From: Anaerosalibacter bizertensis
GTDB lineage: Bacteria; Bacillota; Clostridia; Tissierellales; Sporanaerobacteraceae
Assembly: GCF_009696605.1 (NCBI RefSeq)
Contig: NZ_VULR01000011.1
Coordinates: 1 to 64,000 of the forward strand
Direction of reading: 5' to 3'
Length of the DNA: 64,000 nt
Shown here: piece after piece, positions 42,160-51,821 of the stretch
Position numbering within the stretch: position 1 is the first letter of the stretch
How the letters are laid out: every line of letters begins with the position of its first letter
Notes under the pieces: model-generated
What the model was told of the DNA's origin: nothing
The model's database searches: none
The model's input: the letters and a program-made list of their open reading frames with translations, nothing else
Position numbers and translations under genes: made by a program

Positions 42160-44331
42160 ATGACAGAATTAAAAGATTTAGGTTTGCAATCATTAAAATT
42201 AAATATAAATGATACTATTATAGAACCTATCTTTGCAAAAGAAGGAGACAAGAAGTCAAGAGGGCTTGATATTCAAATACTAAATAATAATACAGTAATA
42301 GATACTACTGATATTGATGTTGAAATGTACGCAGTAGGGAATGACAAACAACCATACCTGGTTAAAGCAACTGCTATAGACACTTCTAAAGGGAAATATC
42401 AGATTATATACCCGAGTCAAATATTACAATCTGGTACTGTATTAGCAGAGTTAGCATTAAGAAAAGACGATGCTGTTATCTCTAGTAAAAAATTTAAAAT
42501 AGAAGTTGAATCTGGGATTATATCCGATAGTGCAATAGAAGGGCATGATGCATACCCTTTATTTGAAAAATTATTAGAGTCTGCTGAAATAATAAAAGAT
42601 ATAGACGTTGCAATAGAGGAAGATAAACGTAAAAGAAATGAGAAAATACGTGTTGAAAATGAAGTTATAAGGCAATCGCAGGAGCAACAAAGGCAAGAGT
42701 CTATGACGGATATAGAAAATAGATTTACAAATTTGACTACATCTCAACAACAGGATTCAGAAGTAATGAACGCACGTACATCTACAATAAAAAATAAAAC
42801 ATTTAACAGCCTAAACGATAGATTAGAGGAAGCAGAAAAAGATATTAATAAAGCAGAACAAAACGCCAAACAATATACTAACACAGAAATAGAAAAAATA
42901 AACAATAAAATAGACAAGCATCTATACTCAACGCCTGCGGAAACATATGACAATGTTATTTCCTTGCCAGACAACACAACTAATGGGCAAGTTAGTTTAA
43001 ATATTTTTGGTAATACAGAGGCTAATGAAGAAGGGGATACTAAATCTACAATTAGTGCTACTAGAATAAAGAGTGTTGGGAAGAATTTGTTTGATGGGAA
43101 CAATACACATATAGGTTATACTAATACAAATACTGGATTGCCCCAAGAACCGAATGATGGGATAACTGGTGATTTTATCAAAGTTACACCAGGAAGATAT
43201 GTTGCTTCATTTAAAAACATGGATAATTCAAGGAATATATTGATTGGTTTTAATTCGAATAAAGAAAAAATAATTTCTACGTCATGGAAAAAGAACTCAA
43301 TTAATACTATAAAAATGCCTGAAAATGGGTACGTTGTGCTGTCCGTTATTGATGACATGAAAACAAAAAAAGATTTAAATAGTTATTTAAGCATATATAA
43401 ACCTCAACTAGAAAAAGGCGACACACCAACAGAATACGAACCTTACAAAGAATCCATAGCATACATTACAGCAAAAGATAAAGACAATAAAATAGTAAAT
43501 TTAAAGCGAATTAATGATGGAATATATGATGAAATTAGGGTGAGTGGGAATAAGGCTGAATTGGTTAAGAGGGTTAGTGATGAGGTTACTTTAGATGGTA
43601 GTGAAAGTTGGGGCATAGTATCTACATGGGAAACTACTAATACTCTTGCATTCACTTTGCACATTGACAGTAAAAAAAGCGGGTATTATGTTTATAATAA
43701 CAGAGGTTTAGTTCCTGTATATCCAAGCTTTGATAATGAAGGGTATGTTCTTGGCGGAGCTGTAGCAAATATTGCTATAAAAATCAATAAAAGCAAATTA
43801 GCAACTCAAGACTTGAATGGGTTTAAACAGTATTTATCCGAAAACCCAATCACACTAACTTATAAATTAGCCGAGCCTGAACATATTCCAATTGAGATAG
43901 AAGGCGAGTTACAAGGCTATGAAAATGGAACAGTATATTTTACACCTTATATAAAAGATGAATTTATAGTAGATGATACTAAATTAATTACATTACAATA
44001 TCCTATCAAAGCAATAGACAAACTATTAAAATTAGATACAGCAAACGCTAAATGGGTGGAGGTAGAAGGCACATTAAGTGAAGATGGACAAACTATTACA
44101 GTAGCAGATGAAGGCACATATAAAATTTATGGAGAGATACAAGAAGGTTACTACGCAAACGGACTAAAATCAATAACTACACCTATAAATCTAAATGCAC
44201 AAATCAATAGTAATACAACAGCAATAGAAAAAATAAATAATAAAATCTATACCGATGCTGATTTATTTACTGCTATGTTACTACAGCAAGAAGTTAGAAT
44301 TACTGCCTTAGAAGGGGGTATGACAGTATGA
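42160..44331 (+). CDS. Baseplate upper protein (BppU-like) / receptor-binding region
   Basis: 723 residues. The N-terminal about 140 residues fit the BppU domain ('DTIIEPIFAKEGDKKSRGLDIQ', 'LQSGTVLAELALRKDDAVISS'). Next comes a coiled coil with 'KRNEKIRVENEVIRQSQEQQR' type sequence (about 150-250), then a large beta-rich region with 'YEPYKESIAYIT' near 425-440, seen in many phage tail proteins ahead of receptor-binding parts. Probably binds the host cell surface. Overlaps the next gene by four bases (ATGA). Confidence 0.8.
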   Translation: MTELKDLGLQSLKLNINDTIIEPIFAKEGDKKSRGLDIQILNNNTVIDTTDIDVEMYAVGNDKQPYLVKATAIDTSKGKYQIIYPSQILQSGTVLAELALRKDDAVISSKKFKIEVESGIISDSAIEGHDAYPLFEKLLESAEIIKDIDVAIEEDKRKRNEKIRVENEVIRQSQEQQRQESMTDIENRFTNLTTSQQQDSEVMNARTSTIKNKTFNSLNDRLEEAEKDINKAEQNAKQYTNTEIEKINNKIDKHLYSTPAETYDNVISLPDNTTNGQVSLNIFGNTEANEEGDTKSTISATRIKSVGKNLFDGNNTHIGYTNTNTGLPQEPNDGITGDFIKVTPGRYVASFKNMDNSRNILIGFNSNKEKIISTSWKKNSINTIKMPENGYVVLSVIDDMKTKKDLNSYLSIYKPQLEKGDTPTEYEPYKESIAYITAKDKDNKIVNLKRINDGIYDEIRVSGNKAELVKRVSDEVTLDGSESWGIVSTWETTNTLAFTLHIDSKKSGYYVYNNRGLVPVYPSFDNEGYVLGGAVANIAIKINKSKLATQDLNGFKQYLSENPITLTYKLAEPEHIPIEIEGELQGYENGTVYFTPYIKDEFIVDDTKLITLQYPIKAIDKLLKLDTANAKWVEVEGTLSEDGQTITVADEGTYKIYGEIQEGYYANGLKSITTPINLNAQINSNTTAIEKINNKIYTDADLFTAMLLQQEVRITALEGGMTV

Positions 44332-44513
44332 TATACGAATTACTAGAGACAGCAATAGAGCAACAGAACAGTTTTATGACAAGAGATATGGTGATGTTAC
44401 AAATTGAATTCTTTTATACAGCAGGAAGAATTACAGAAGAAGAAAGGAATAGATTATTAGAAAAGTTAAATCCAGTTGTAGAAGAGGAAATAAAAAATAT
44501 TATAGAGGGTTAA
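44328..44513 (+). CDS. Small XkdX-like tail protein, 61 residues
   Basis: 61 residues, helical, 'MVMLQIEFFYTAGRITEEERNRLL' (split by family positions) near the centre, similar in layout to short XkdX/gp-like proteins encoded after tail-fibre genes. ATGA overlap with the baseplate gene means translational coupling; a hairpin terminator follows. Confidence 0.65.
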   Translation: MIYELLETAIEQQNSFMTRDMVMLQIEFFYTAGRITEEERNRLLEKLNPVVEEEIKNIIEG

Positions 44514-44530
44514 GTTGCCCCTCTATTTTT
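44502..44530 (+). terminator. Terminator after the tail genes
   Basis: ATAGAGGG/CCCTCTAT stem overlapping the stop codon, then T5; separates tail from lysis genes. Confidence 0.75.
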
Positions 44531-44592
44531 ATTGTCTTTTTTAATTTTATATCTAGTTAATACGAGGCTTATTTGGAAAGGAGGCGATAGAG

Positions 44593-45021
44593 ATGGAAAA
44601 CAATATAGACGGAATTGGGAAAGCAATATCAATCGCAATAGGTGGACTGTTGTCTTATTTTGCAGGATTAAATTGGGAATTGGTAATCATTTGGTTTGCA
44701 CTATCAATGTTTGATGTTGTTATAGGTGTTATAGCAGCAAATAAGGCTGGAGAATTTAGAAGTAGATTAATGAGAAATGGATTGATAGATAAGGTTTCGG
44801 AGTTCTTTTTATTATTTGCCTTAGCACTTATACAAAGAGCAGCACAAATCGCAGGTTTAAAGTTACCTTTATCTGGCATGTTTTCAGTCGCTTTTTGTTT
44901 TAAAGAATTTGGAAGTATACTCGAGACTCTTTCAAAATCAGGTCATAACATTCCAGAAGTAATTAAAAAATGGTTTGATATTAGCCAAGAACAGATTAAT
45001 AATAGAGGAGAGGATAATTAA
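44593..45021 (+). CDS. Phage holin (holin_4 / Cph1 / TcdE-like)
   Basis: Forms membrane lesions that release the amidase. 142 residues with three hydrophobic helices: 'GGLLSYFAGLNWELVIIWFA' (about 16-35), then about 36-52, and 'FFLLFALALIQRAAQIAG' (about 75-95). The short 'SMFDVVIGVIAANKAGEF' segment is diagnostic of the holin_4 family. AAGGAGGCG upstream; overlaps the amidase start by one base (TAATG). Confidence 0.93.
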   Translation: MENNIDGIGKAISIAIGGLLSYFAGLNWELVIIWFALSMFDVVIGVIAANKAGEFRSRLMRNGLIDKVSEFFLLFALALIQRAAQIAGLKLPLSGMFSVAFCFKEFGSILETLSKSGHNIPEVIKKWFDISQEQINNRGEDN

Positions 45022-45713
45022 TGGCAACAATATGTATAGACCCTGGACATGGTGGTAATGATCCAGGAGCAGTTGGAAATGGTATTAAGGAAAAAGATTA
45101 TACACTTAAAATATCACAATATCAAGCAAAAAGATTAAGAGAACATGGATTTAAGGTGGTCATGACTAGAACAGCGGATACAACTTTGTCTAACTCTACA
45201 AGAACAGCAAGAGTTAAGAATAGTGGTGCTAAGATATGTGTGTCGAATCACGTAAATGCAGCAAGTCCATCTGCGAATGGTGTTGAAACTATACACTCTA
45301 TATACTCAAACGGCAAATTGGCAAATATGATACTAGATGAATTAGTAAAAGAAGGATTTAAGAGAAGAAGAGCATTTAGCAAAAAAGGCAAGAGTGGTAG
45401 GGATTATTATTTTATGCATAGGCAAACTGGAAGTGTTGAAACGGTTATAGTTGAGCATGGTTTTATTACTAATGCAGGAGATGTTCAAAAACTCAAAAAC
45501 AACTGGGAGAAATTCGCTGAAGCAGATGTTAAAGCAATATGCAAATATATGGGGGTTAAATATATACCAGAAAAGAATCCAACAGCACCAACACAAAATA
45601 GTAAAGGATTATATAAAGTTCAAGTAGGAGCATTTAGTAACAAGTCAAACGCAGACAAACTAGCACAAGAATTAAAGAAAAAAGGATATAGTACATACAT
45701 TGTAAGAGAATAA
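45021..45713 (+). CDS. N-acetylmuramoyl-L-alanine amidase endolysin with SPOR domain
   Basis: Cleaves peptidoglycan at lysis. 230 residues. The amidase_3 domain (about 1-175) starts 'TICIDPGHGGNDPGAVG', with Zn ligands in DPGH, Glu in 'GIKEKDYTL', His in 'SNHVNAA' and the catalytic Glu in 'VETVIVEHGFI'. The C-terminal SPOR repeat (about 192-230) 'LYKVQVGAFSNKSNADKLAQEL' (split) binds denuded glycan strands. No signal peptide, hence export through the holin. Last coding gene of the prophage. Confidence 0.95.
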   Translation: MATICIDPGHGGNDPGAVGNGIKEKDYTLKISQYQAKRLREHGFKVVMTRTADTTLSNSTRTARVKNSGAKICVSNHVNAASPSANGVETIHSIYSNGKLANMILDELVKEGFKRRRAFSKKGKSGRDYYFMHRQTGSVETVIVEHGFITNAGDVQKLKNNWEKFAEADVKAICKYMGVKYIPEKNPTAPTQNSKGLYKVQVGAFSNKSNADKLAQELKKKGYSTYIVRE

Positions 45714-46595
45714 AAGCGGGGGATATTATTCCCTCGTTACTTACATCTTGTAATGTAATGTTCTCAAAGAACAGAACGTTCTATTCAAAATGAAGAAAAC
45801 AAAAAAAACAACATTCACACCTCATTGTTTTTTAATGAGTGTGATAGTACTTTATCTATATTATTTATATATTTATCTATATTATTTATCAGTCCATATT
45901 TTTATAAGATTTTATAAATCTATTCTAGTACTACTAATATATTTTTATAAAATCTTATAAAAATATACACATGACTATCTCAAGAACAAAAAATAATATA
46001 CAAGTGCTATCACTGAAAATGATAACGGTCTTATCCCTCAGAAGGATATGGTTTATTTTGATGATTTTATTACCGAACTAAACTTCGGAAATAAAGTACA
46101 TAAACAAGCAAAAATAGGGGTAGTGGTATATGCTTGTAAATAACTACCCCTTACAAACGTGTCAACCATGCCATTTGTAGAGGGTAACATCTCAACATCA
46201 ATAAAACCCTTGTAAATGTGTATTTCAAGCCATTTGCTAGGGGTACAAATAATATTATTCACCATAGAAAGCCACAGAATCAATTTAAAATAAGAGGGCA
46301 TATAATTGGTCTATGGATAAATTATAACCTCTTAAAACGCCTCTCTGTGTGAAATGGATACTAAGTGACATCTTGTAACTTAGTTAAACATTCAAAATGA
46401 ATGTTTAGAAAATGTTGTAGAAGATTCAATGCAATAATACTTAATATTTATTGCAATGTATGATATAATATCTATAATAATAAATAATATAAACAATACT
46501 TTAGTTTATATTAAATAATCAAACAATATTCATATAGAAAAGTATTAAAAACATACATCTTAAACATTGTAATATAGACATTCCTCATAAAATCC
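45714..46595. other. Non-coding right end of the prophage with several strong inverted repeats
   Basis: No intact gene seen over 882 bases. Contents: a hairpin GGGGA/TCCCT just after the amidase stop; TCACAC-x2-CATT / AATG-x-GTGTGA around 45815-45844; a perfect 23-bp inverted repeat (45896-45918 with 45944-45966); and, at 46115-46260, three GC-richer hairpins (GGGGTAGT/ACTACCCC, then CCC-TTACAAA/TTTGTAGAGGG, then CCCTTGTAAAT/ATTTGCTAGGGG). The last two are diverged copies about 65 bp apart. An open 47-codon stretch ends at 46143 and may be a gene remnant. Integrase arm sites are expected in this end. Confidence 0.6.
45896..45966. repeat. Perfect 23-bp inverted repeat
   Basis: Arms 45896-45918 and 45944-45966 are exact reverse complements, AT-rich, with a 25-base loop. 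Could be a bidirectional terminator for the end of the lysis operon, or a protein binding site. Confidence 0.8.
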
Positions 46596-46830
46596 GTCTG
46601 ATTATATACCATGTATATCCTGGGGTAGAAATGCTAGGTTTTGTGAAAAATTATTAGTAGGGGATCATGTGAGATTGTGGGGAAGAATTCAAAGTAGAGA
46701 TTATCAGAAACGGCTTTCCAATGGAGAAGTAATTACAAGAACTGCTTATGAAGTATCTATATCTAAGCTTGAATACATAGAAAATGATAATAATAGGCAG
46801 AAAGAAGAAGAGGAAGCAGTAGAAACGAAT
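46596..46830. repeat. attR: right copy of the 235-bp attachment repeat
   Basis: Copy of 12784-13018 with one difference (C at 46768 against T at 12956). It adjoins host DNA to the right, including the original gene end and terminator. Confidence 0.92.
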
Positions 46831-46836
46831 ATTTAA
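46596..46836 (+). pseudogene. Displaced 3' end of the host SSB-like gene
   Basis: The reading frame matches codons 150-227 of the SSB-like protein, then one extra codon (Ile) and TAA at 46834-46836. It has no start codon or ribosome-binding site and is presumably untranslated while the prophage is resident. It represents the native host end, which becomes functional again upon excision. Confidence 0.88.
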
Positions 46837-46863
46837 GTTATAATAATTATTTTTTATGATTTT

Positions 46864-46917
46864 AATAACCATATATTTTCTTCGTATTTTTTAATTACAA
46901 GAAAATATATGGTTATT
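46864..46917 (+). terminator. Original terminator of the SSB-like gene, now at the far side of the prophage
   Basis: 19-bp perfect stem (46864-46882 with 46899-46917), 28 bases after the displaced stop codon. Distance and strength fit a terminator that once ended the SSB-like gene. Confidence 0.7.
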
Positions 46918-47047
46918 TCGTTGTTTGAATTTTTATTTAAAGGAACATGTTGACCAATTATTATATGTTAGGTTATAATTTATCTAATATAGCCCTTAAA
47001 AATATAGGTTTTTCTGTTATTATATATTATCAATAAGGGGTGTTTAA

Positions 47048-47179
47048 ATGTACTTTAAAATAATTGTTGGAGTTATTTTTTTTATAGTTTTAATAAGCAT
47101 ACAATATTCTTTAAATAAGATATTGTTTGAATTAAGAGAAATTAAAAAAATATTGTATATGAAAAAGGACCGTGATTAA
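47048..47179 (+). CDS. Small membrane protein, 43 residues
   Basis: 43 residues: one transmembrane helix ('FKIIVGVIFFIVLISIQYSL', about 3-22) and a basic tail ('REIKKILYMKKDRD'). AAGGGGTG lies 7 bases before the ATG; the gene ends 41 bases before hpt, so the two may be co-transcribed. No family recognised. Confidence 0.65.
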   Translation: MYFKIIVGVIFFIVLISIQYSLNKILFELREIKKILYMKKDRD

Positions 47180-47220
47180 ACAAAGTTTTTAATTAGAAAC
47201 CTGGAAGGGAGAGAAACATA

Positions 47221-47742
47221 TTGGCAAATAAAGAAAAAAGAATACTTTTTAGTTCTGAAGAGATTGATAAAAGGAATATAGAATTAGGAGAGGAAATATC
47301 TAAAGATTATGAAGGGAAAAAGTTGGTAGCTATTTCTCTTTTAAGAGGTAGTTTTATATTTGCTTCCGATTTAGTAAGAAATATAAGCATCCCTGTTGAG
47401 ATTGATTTTTTGACTACATCAAGCTATGGGGATCAAGAAGAAACTTCAGGAAATGTAGAAATTGTTACTGATATTAGGAGCGATATAGAGGGAAGAGATG
47501 TATTAATTATTGACGATATAATGGATTCTGGGTATACTATGCAATATGTAATAGAACATTTGAAGAAAAAGAATCCTAGCAGTATAAAAACTGCTGTTAT
47601 GTTGGATAAGCCTAGTAGGAGAAAAGTAGACTTAAAACCTGACTATATAGGTTTTTCTATACCAGATGTATTTATAGTTGGTTATGGACTTAATTATGGG
47701 GATTATTATAGAAATATTCCTTACATTTTTACCTTTGATTAA
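47221..47742 (+). CDS. hpt: Hypoxanthine phosphoribosyltransferase
   Basis: Salvages hypoxanthine and guanine to IMP and GMP using PRPP. 173 residues. The PRPP-binding signature 'VLIIDDIMDSGYT' (about 101-113) and the N-terminal 'ISLLRGSFIFASDL' are present, and the C-terminal 'PDYIGFSIPDVFIVGYGLNY' carries the base-contacting residues. TTG start with GGAAGGGAG about 10 bases upstream; no ATG is better placed. Confidence 0.95.
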   Translation: MANKEKRILFSSEEIDKRNIELGEEISKDYEGKKLVAISLLRGSFIFASDLVRNISIPVEIDFLTTSSYGDQEETSGNVEIVTDIRSDIEGRDVLIIDDIMDSGYTMQYVIEHLKKKNPSSIKTAVMLDKPSRRKVDLKPDYIGFSIPDVFIVGYGLNYGDYYRNIPYIFTFD

Positions 47743-47746
47743 AGAT

Positions 47747-47790
47747 AAATAGCCCTGTATATTTATTGTAATATACAAGGCTATTTTTTT
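47747..47790. terminator. Terminator between hpt and the dap operon
   Basis: A long imperfect stem, AATAGCC-x2-GTATATT pairing with AATATAC-x2-GGCTATT, with T7. Lies between convergent genes and may act on both. Confidence 0.8.
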
Positions 47791-47808
47791 ATATATTTAA
47801 TCTAAGTT

Positions 47809-48567
47809 TTACTTTTTAATTAAATTTTCCATATTATATAGACCGTTTTCTTGATTGTATAGGAATTTAGCTGCTTTAATAGCTCCTTGTGCAAATATTT
47901 TTTTAGAGGAAGCACTATGCTTTATTTCTATAACTTCATCACATCCAGCAAACATTACGGAATGCTCTCCAACTATAGTTCCACCTCTTATGGCATGTAT
48001 GCCGATTTCCTTTTTTTCTCGCTTATTAGTTTTTGTATTTCTTCCGAAAACATACTCTTTAGAATTGTTCAATTCTTTATTTATTTCATCTGCAATCATA
48101 TAAGCTGTTCCGCTAGGAGCATCAATCTTTTTATTGTGATGTTTTTCAATTATTTCAATATCAAAAGAGTCTTCTAATACTGGAGCAATATCTTTAACTA
48201 TTGAAACTAATACATTTATACCTAAAGACATATTTGCAGAATAGAATATAGGTATTTTTTTAGAAGTATTTTCGATTTTTTCTATGTCTTCATTACTAAG
48301 ACCAGTAGTTCCTATAACCAAAGGTATATTTTTTTCCATACTATATTTTAAAAGGTTAGGTAAGGAACTAGGGTGAGAAAAATCTATTATTATGTCAATA
48401 TCTTCATTACAATCAAATATATTATTGTATATATTAAAATCATCACAATTATTTGATTTATTTTTATCTACACCAGCTACTAATTCCATTTCTGTATCTT
48501 TTTTTATTTCTTGAGATATTACTTGACCCATCTGGCCATAATAACCGTTAATGAGAACTTTAATCAT
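47809..48567 (-). CDS. dapB: 4-hydroxy-tetrahydrodipicolinate reductase
   Basis: Reduces the DapA product in lysine/diaminopimelate synthesis. 252 residues. N-terminal Rossmann motif 'INGYYGQMGQVI' (about 5-16); catalytic 'IEKHHNKKIDAPSGTA' (about 150-166) with the His pair and substrate-binding Lys; 'IGIHAIRGGTIVGEH' (about 193). Last gene of asd-dapA-dapB, 4 bases after dapA. In sporulators this route also feeds dipicolinic acid. Confidence 0.97.
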   Translation of the reverse strand: MIKVLINGYYGQMGQVISQEIKKDTEMELVAGVDKNKSNNCDDFNIYNNIFDCNEDIDIIIDFSHPSSLPNLLKYSMEKNIPLVIGTTGLSNEDIEKIENTSKKIPIFYSANMSLGINVLVSIVKDIAPVLEDSFDIEIIEKHHNKKIDAPSGTAYMIADEINKELNNSKEYVFGRNTKTNKREKKEIGIHAIRGGTIVGEHSVMFAGCDEVIEIKHSASSKKIFAQGAIKAAKFLYNQENGLYNMENLIKK

Positions 48568-48571
48568 ATAT

Positions 48572-49459
48572 TTACCCCCTTACATTTAATCCATAAGCCT
48601 TCATTTCTTCTATTAAATGTTCACGATTTTTAGTTTCCATAGTTGTAAGTGGAAGCCTTGCTGGACCTACATCTATACCGAGGGAATTCATAGCTTCCTT
48701 TACTGGTATAGGATTTACTTCTATAAACAATGAATCGATTAAAGCCTTCATATTTAACTGTAACTCTCTACTCTTTTCTAAATCCCCTTCAAGATAAGAG
48801 CTCACCATATTATGAGTGTCTTTTGGAATGATATTAGCTACTACGGATATAACACCAACTCCTCCTAATGAAAGAAGAGGTACTACCATATCATCGTTTC
48901 CAGAATAAATATCAAAATTGTCCTTGCATAGTCTAGCAATTTCTGCTACTTGTGCAATATTTCCACTAGCCTCTTTTACTCCGCGAATATTAGGATGTTT
49001 AGATAATGTTTTTAGTGTCTCAGGTAAAATATTAAGTCCAGTCCTTCCAGGTACATTATAAACAATGATAGGAATATTTACATTGTCTGCAATGGCCAAA
49101 TAATGATCTATAAGACCTTTCTGAGTAGTTTTATTATAGTATGGTGTTACAATTAATAGAGCATCGGCTCCAATTTTTTCTGCATATTTACTGAGTTCTA
49201 TTGAATCTTTAGTATTATTGCTACCTGTTCCAGCTATTACAGGAATTCGTTTATTTACTTTTTTTACTGCAAACCTAATGACTTCTTTTTTTTCTTCACT
49301 AGATAGAGTAGCAGATTCTCCAGTAGTTCCACAAATAATTATGGCATCTGTTTGTTCGCTTATATGCCACTCAAGTAGTTCCCCTAATTTTTCATAATTT
49401 ACCTTATCGCCTTTAAATGGCGTCACTATAGCAACACCTGAACCTTTAAAAATACTCAT
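48572..49459 (-). CDS. dapA: 4-hydroxy-tetrahydrodipicolinate synthase
   Basis: Condenses pyruvate with aspartate semialdehyde. 295 residues. The Schiff-base lysine lies in '[14 protein letters not shown]' (about 160-170), the Thr-Thr-Tyr relay in 'GTTGESATL' (about 43) and 'YNVPGRTG' (about 134). Located between asd and dapB in one operon, 17 bases after asd. Confidence 0.97.
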   Translation of the reverse strand: MSIFKGSGVAIVTPFKGDKVNYEKLGELLEWHISEQTDAIIICGTTGESATLSSEEKKEVIRFAVKKVNKRIPVIAGTGSNNTKDSIELSKYAEKIGADALLIVTPYYNKTTQKGLIDHYLAIADNVNIPIIVYNVPGRTGLNILPETLKTLSKHPNIRGVKEASGNIAQVAEIARLCKDNFDIYSGNDDMVVPLLSLGGVGVISVVANIIPKDTHNMVSSYLEGDLEKSRELQLNMKALIDSLFIEVNPIPVKEAMNSLGIDVGPARLPLTTMETKNREHLIEEMKAYGLNVRG

Positions 49460-49476
49460 TATAAAACCTCCTGTTT

Positions 49477-50469
49477 TTATTTATTTTTTAATAAAAGTTC
49501 GGCAATTTGAACAGTATTTGTAGCTGCGCCTTTTCTAGTATTGTCAGCTACTATCCAGATATTAATTCCATTCTCAACACTAAAATCTCTTCTTATTCTA
49601 CCTACATATACTTCATCTTTGCCTTCTACATTTATAGGCATTGGATAGGTATCTTTTTCTACATCATCTAGTACTACAATTCCATTATAATTATTTAAAA
49701 CATCATAAATTTCTTCTATATCAAAGCTATTTTCAAATTCAATATTAGCAGAGACACAGTGACCAAAATAAACAGGAACTCTTACTGCAGTAGAAGTAAT
49801 TTTTAGTTTATCATCATGTAGTATTTTTTTAGTTTCTTCAATCATCTTTATTTCTTCTTTTGTATATCCATTATTCATAAAAGAATCAATATGTGGAAGG
49901 CAATTAAAAGCAATAGGATGTGGATAATTTTTAGGTTCTAAATATTCTAATCCATTTTCCAAATCATTCATACCGGCTACACCAGAACCTGATACTGCTT
50001 GATAAGTAGAGAATATGATTCTTTTTATTTTAAAATTTTCATGAAGTGGTTTCAATGGAACTACAGATTGAATTGTAGAGCAATTAGGATTAGCAATTAT
50101 ACCATTATGCCATTTTATATCCTCAGGATTTACTTCAGGAACTATCAATGGCACATCTTCATCCATTCTCCAAGCACTACTATTATCGATTACAGTGATT
50201 CCATGTTCTTTTGCAATAGGAGCAAATTTTTTACTAATTTCTCCCCCAGCAGAAAAAAGCAAAAGATCTATGGTTTTATTAAAAGAGTTTTTTGTTAATT
50301 CTTCTACTTCGTATTCTTTTTCTCTAAATAATATTTTTTTTCCACTTGACTTACTGGAGGCAAATAAATAGAGATTTTTTACAGGAAAATTCCTTTCTTC
50401 CATTAATTTAAGAAAGTTTCTTCCAACCATACCAGTTGCACCAACTATTCCGACATTTATTTTTTTCAT
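49477..50469 (-). CDS. asd: Aspartate-semialdehyde dehydrogenase
   Basis: Makes aspartate semialdehyde, the branch point for lysine, threonine and methionine. 330 residues. N-terminal NADP motif '[14 protein letters not shown]' (about 8-21), catalytic Cys in '[12 protein letters not shown]' (about 126-137), '[12 protein letters not shown]' (about 155) and His in '[16 protein letters not shown]' region. First gene of the minus-strand asd-dapA-dapB operon; no lysine riboswitch was recognised in the about 130 bases upstream. Confidence 0.96.
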   Translation of the reverse strand: MKKINVGIVGATGMVGRNFLKLMEERNFPVKNLYLFASSKSSGKKILFREKEYEVEELTKNSFNKTIDLLLFSAGGEISKKFAPIAKEHGITVIDNSSAWRMDEDVPLIVPEVNPEDIKWHNGIIANPNCSTIQSVVPLKPLHENFKIKRIIFSTYQAVSGSGVAGMNDLENGLEYLEPKNYPHPIAFNCLPHIDSFMNNGYTKEEIKMIEETKKILHDDKLKITSTAVRVPVYFGHCVSANIEFENSFDIEEIYDVLNNYNGIVVLDDVEKDTYPMPINVEGKDEVYVGRIRRDFSVENGINIWIVADNTRKGAATNTVQIAELLLKNK

Positions 50470-50603
50470 ATTTTCACCTCTAAATTTAGAATTATTATAA
50501 TATATTATACTATAATATATTTAATTTTGTGTAATTAGAATAATCTATTTGATTTGGGATAAGAAAAAAGATACAATTAAATAAAAGGGTTTAGGAGGTT
50601 ATT

Positions 50604-51527
50604 ATGGATAATAAAAAAAAGAATCCTAGTATTTTGGAGACAAATATTTTTTATCTTGTTTTAGGAACTTTGTTAATATTCTTAGGGGGATTTGTACAAT
50701 CTAGAGAGATATATTCTGGATTATTAATAACTCAATATTTAATAATTTTGCTTCCTACTATATCATATTTAAAAATAAGAGGTTATAGTTTAAAAAATAC
50801 TCTTAAATTAAATAAAATATCTATAAAACAGATAGTACTTATACCATTAATAGTTATCTTTGCTTATCCAGTAGGAGCATTTTTAAATTATATATTTATT
50901 CTTTTTTTAAGTAATTTTATAAAAATAAGGCCAGCGCCTATTCCTATACCTAGTAGTTCACCAGAATTCATCTTAGGTCTAATAGTTATTTCACTATCAC
51001 CAGGAATATGTGAGGAAATATTATTTAGAGGCATGGTTATGTCTTCTTATGATAAATTAGGAAAGAAAAAAGCCATAATAATATCTTCAGTATTATTTGG
51101 AGTGTACCATTTCAATCTTCAGAATCTTTTAGGACCTATTTTTTTAGGAGCAATTTTTGGATCAATAGTGTATAAGACAAAATCAATATATTCTTCTATG
51201 ATTGCTCATGGCTTTAACAATGCTATAGCCTTAACTATTGGTTATTTTTTATTAGGAAAGATGGATAAAATACAAATTCAAAGTGAGGCTATTGATATAT
51301 CAGCCAATTCTTTTGCTACTATATTATCTATAATTGTTGGTCTTATATTTTCAATAGTTTGTGCAAGTATATCATATAGTTTATATAAAGCATTGCCTGA
51401 AAGCAAAGAGGAAATTGAAGAAGAATTAATAGAAGATTATAATTTTAGGAAATTAGATTATATTCCATTAGTAGGTGTATTGATAATATTTATATTTTAT
51501 AATTATATGTTTCTATTTAATCAATAA
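50604..51527 (+). CDS. CPBP-family intramembrane metalloprotease
   Basis: 307 residues with about eight membrane helices. Motif 1 'GICEEILFRGMV' carries the EE-x3-R signature (about 134-145), motif 2 'FGVYHFNLQNL' the F-x3-H (about 164-174), and motif 3 'MIAHGFNNA' the His/Asn pair. These are the CAAX-protease/bacteriocin-processing (ABI) features. Substrate unknown. AGGAGG upstream; divergent from asd. Confidence 0.88.
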   Translation: MDNKKKNPSILETNIFYLVLGTLLIFLGGFVQSREIYSGLLITQYLIILLPTISYLKIRGYSLKNTLKLNKISIKQIVLIPLIVIFAYPVGAFLNYIFILFLSNFIKIRPAPIPIPSSSPEFILGLIVISLSPGICEEILFRGMVMSSYDKLGKKKAIIISSVLFGVYHFNLQNLLGPIFLGAIFGSIVYKTKSIYSSMIAHGFNNAIALTIGYFLLGKMDKIQIQSEAIDISANSFATILSIIVGLIFSIVCASISYSLYKALPESKEEIEEELIEDYNFRKLDYIPLVGVLIIFIFYNYMFLFNQ

Positions 51528-51581
51528 TGAATTGAATAAAAAAAGCCTTCTCAACCATACTAAATGGAGGGAGGGGTTCGA

Positions 51582-51785
51582 ATGGCAAAGAAGAAAAAAA
51601 AGAAAATCGAAACACTGGAAGATAAATTAAAATATGAAATTGCTGAAGAATTAGGACTTATGGATAAGATAAAAGAAGTAGGATGGGGTGGGCTTACTGC
51701 AAAAGAGTCAGGAAGAATAGGAGGACTTATAACTGTAAAGAAAAGAGAAATGGCAAAAAAAGAAGCCTCAAAGAATAAAGAATAG
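51582..51785 (+). CDS. Alpha/beta-type SASP-like protein with lysine-rich N-terminus
   Basis: 67 residues: a Lys-rich start 'AKKKKKKIETLEDKLKYEIA' (as A then K6), then the SASP-like 'EIAEELGLMDKIKEVGWGGLTAKESGRIGG' pattern in two halves. The family GPR site region and the C-terminal 'GGLITVKKREMAKK' DNA-binding-like helix are recognisable. A divergent minor alpha/beta SASP (the group often named SspF/SspH-like). Strong GGAGGGAGGGG before ATG 51582. Confidence 0.8.
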   Translation: MAKKKKKKIETLEDKLKYEIAEELGLMDKIKEVGWGGLTAKESGRIGGLITVKKREMAKKEASKNKE

Positions 51786-51821
51786 TATTTTAATATTTGA
51801 ACATAACGGGGGTGCTTGATC

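Larger units (their letters stand above)
12784..46830. mobile_element. Temperate siphophage-type prophage, 33.8 kb
   Basis: Bounded by a 235-bp direct repeat (12784-13018 and 46596-46830, offset 33,812). It carries integrase at the left, a repressor region, early genes including a putative single-chain RNA polymerase, terminase, head and long-tail genes, and holin plus amidase at the right. All structural genes run rightward. All expected morphogenesis genes look open except the tape-measure gene, which is split by an intron that can be spliced. The prophage therefore looks potentially functional rather than decayed. Replication genes are unusual: no polymerase, helicase or primase is recognised. 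Confidence 0.95.

Noticed and set aside
46053-46301. Minus-strand 82-codon open frame in the right prophage end
   Set aside because: Runs across the hairpin repeats, has no ribosome-binding site and an atypical composition.
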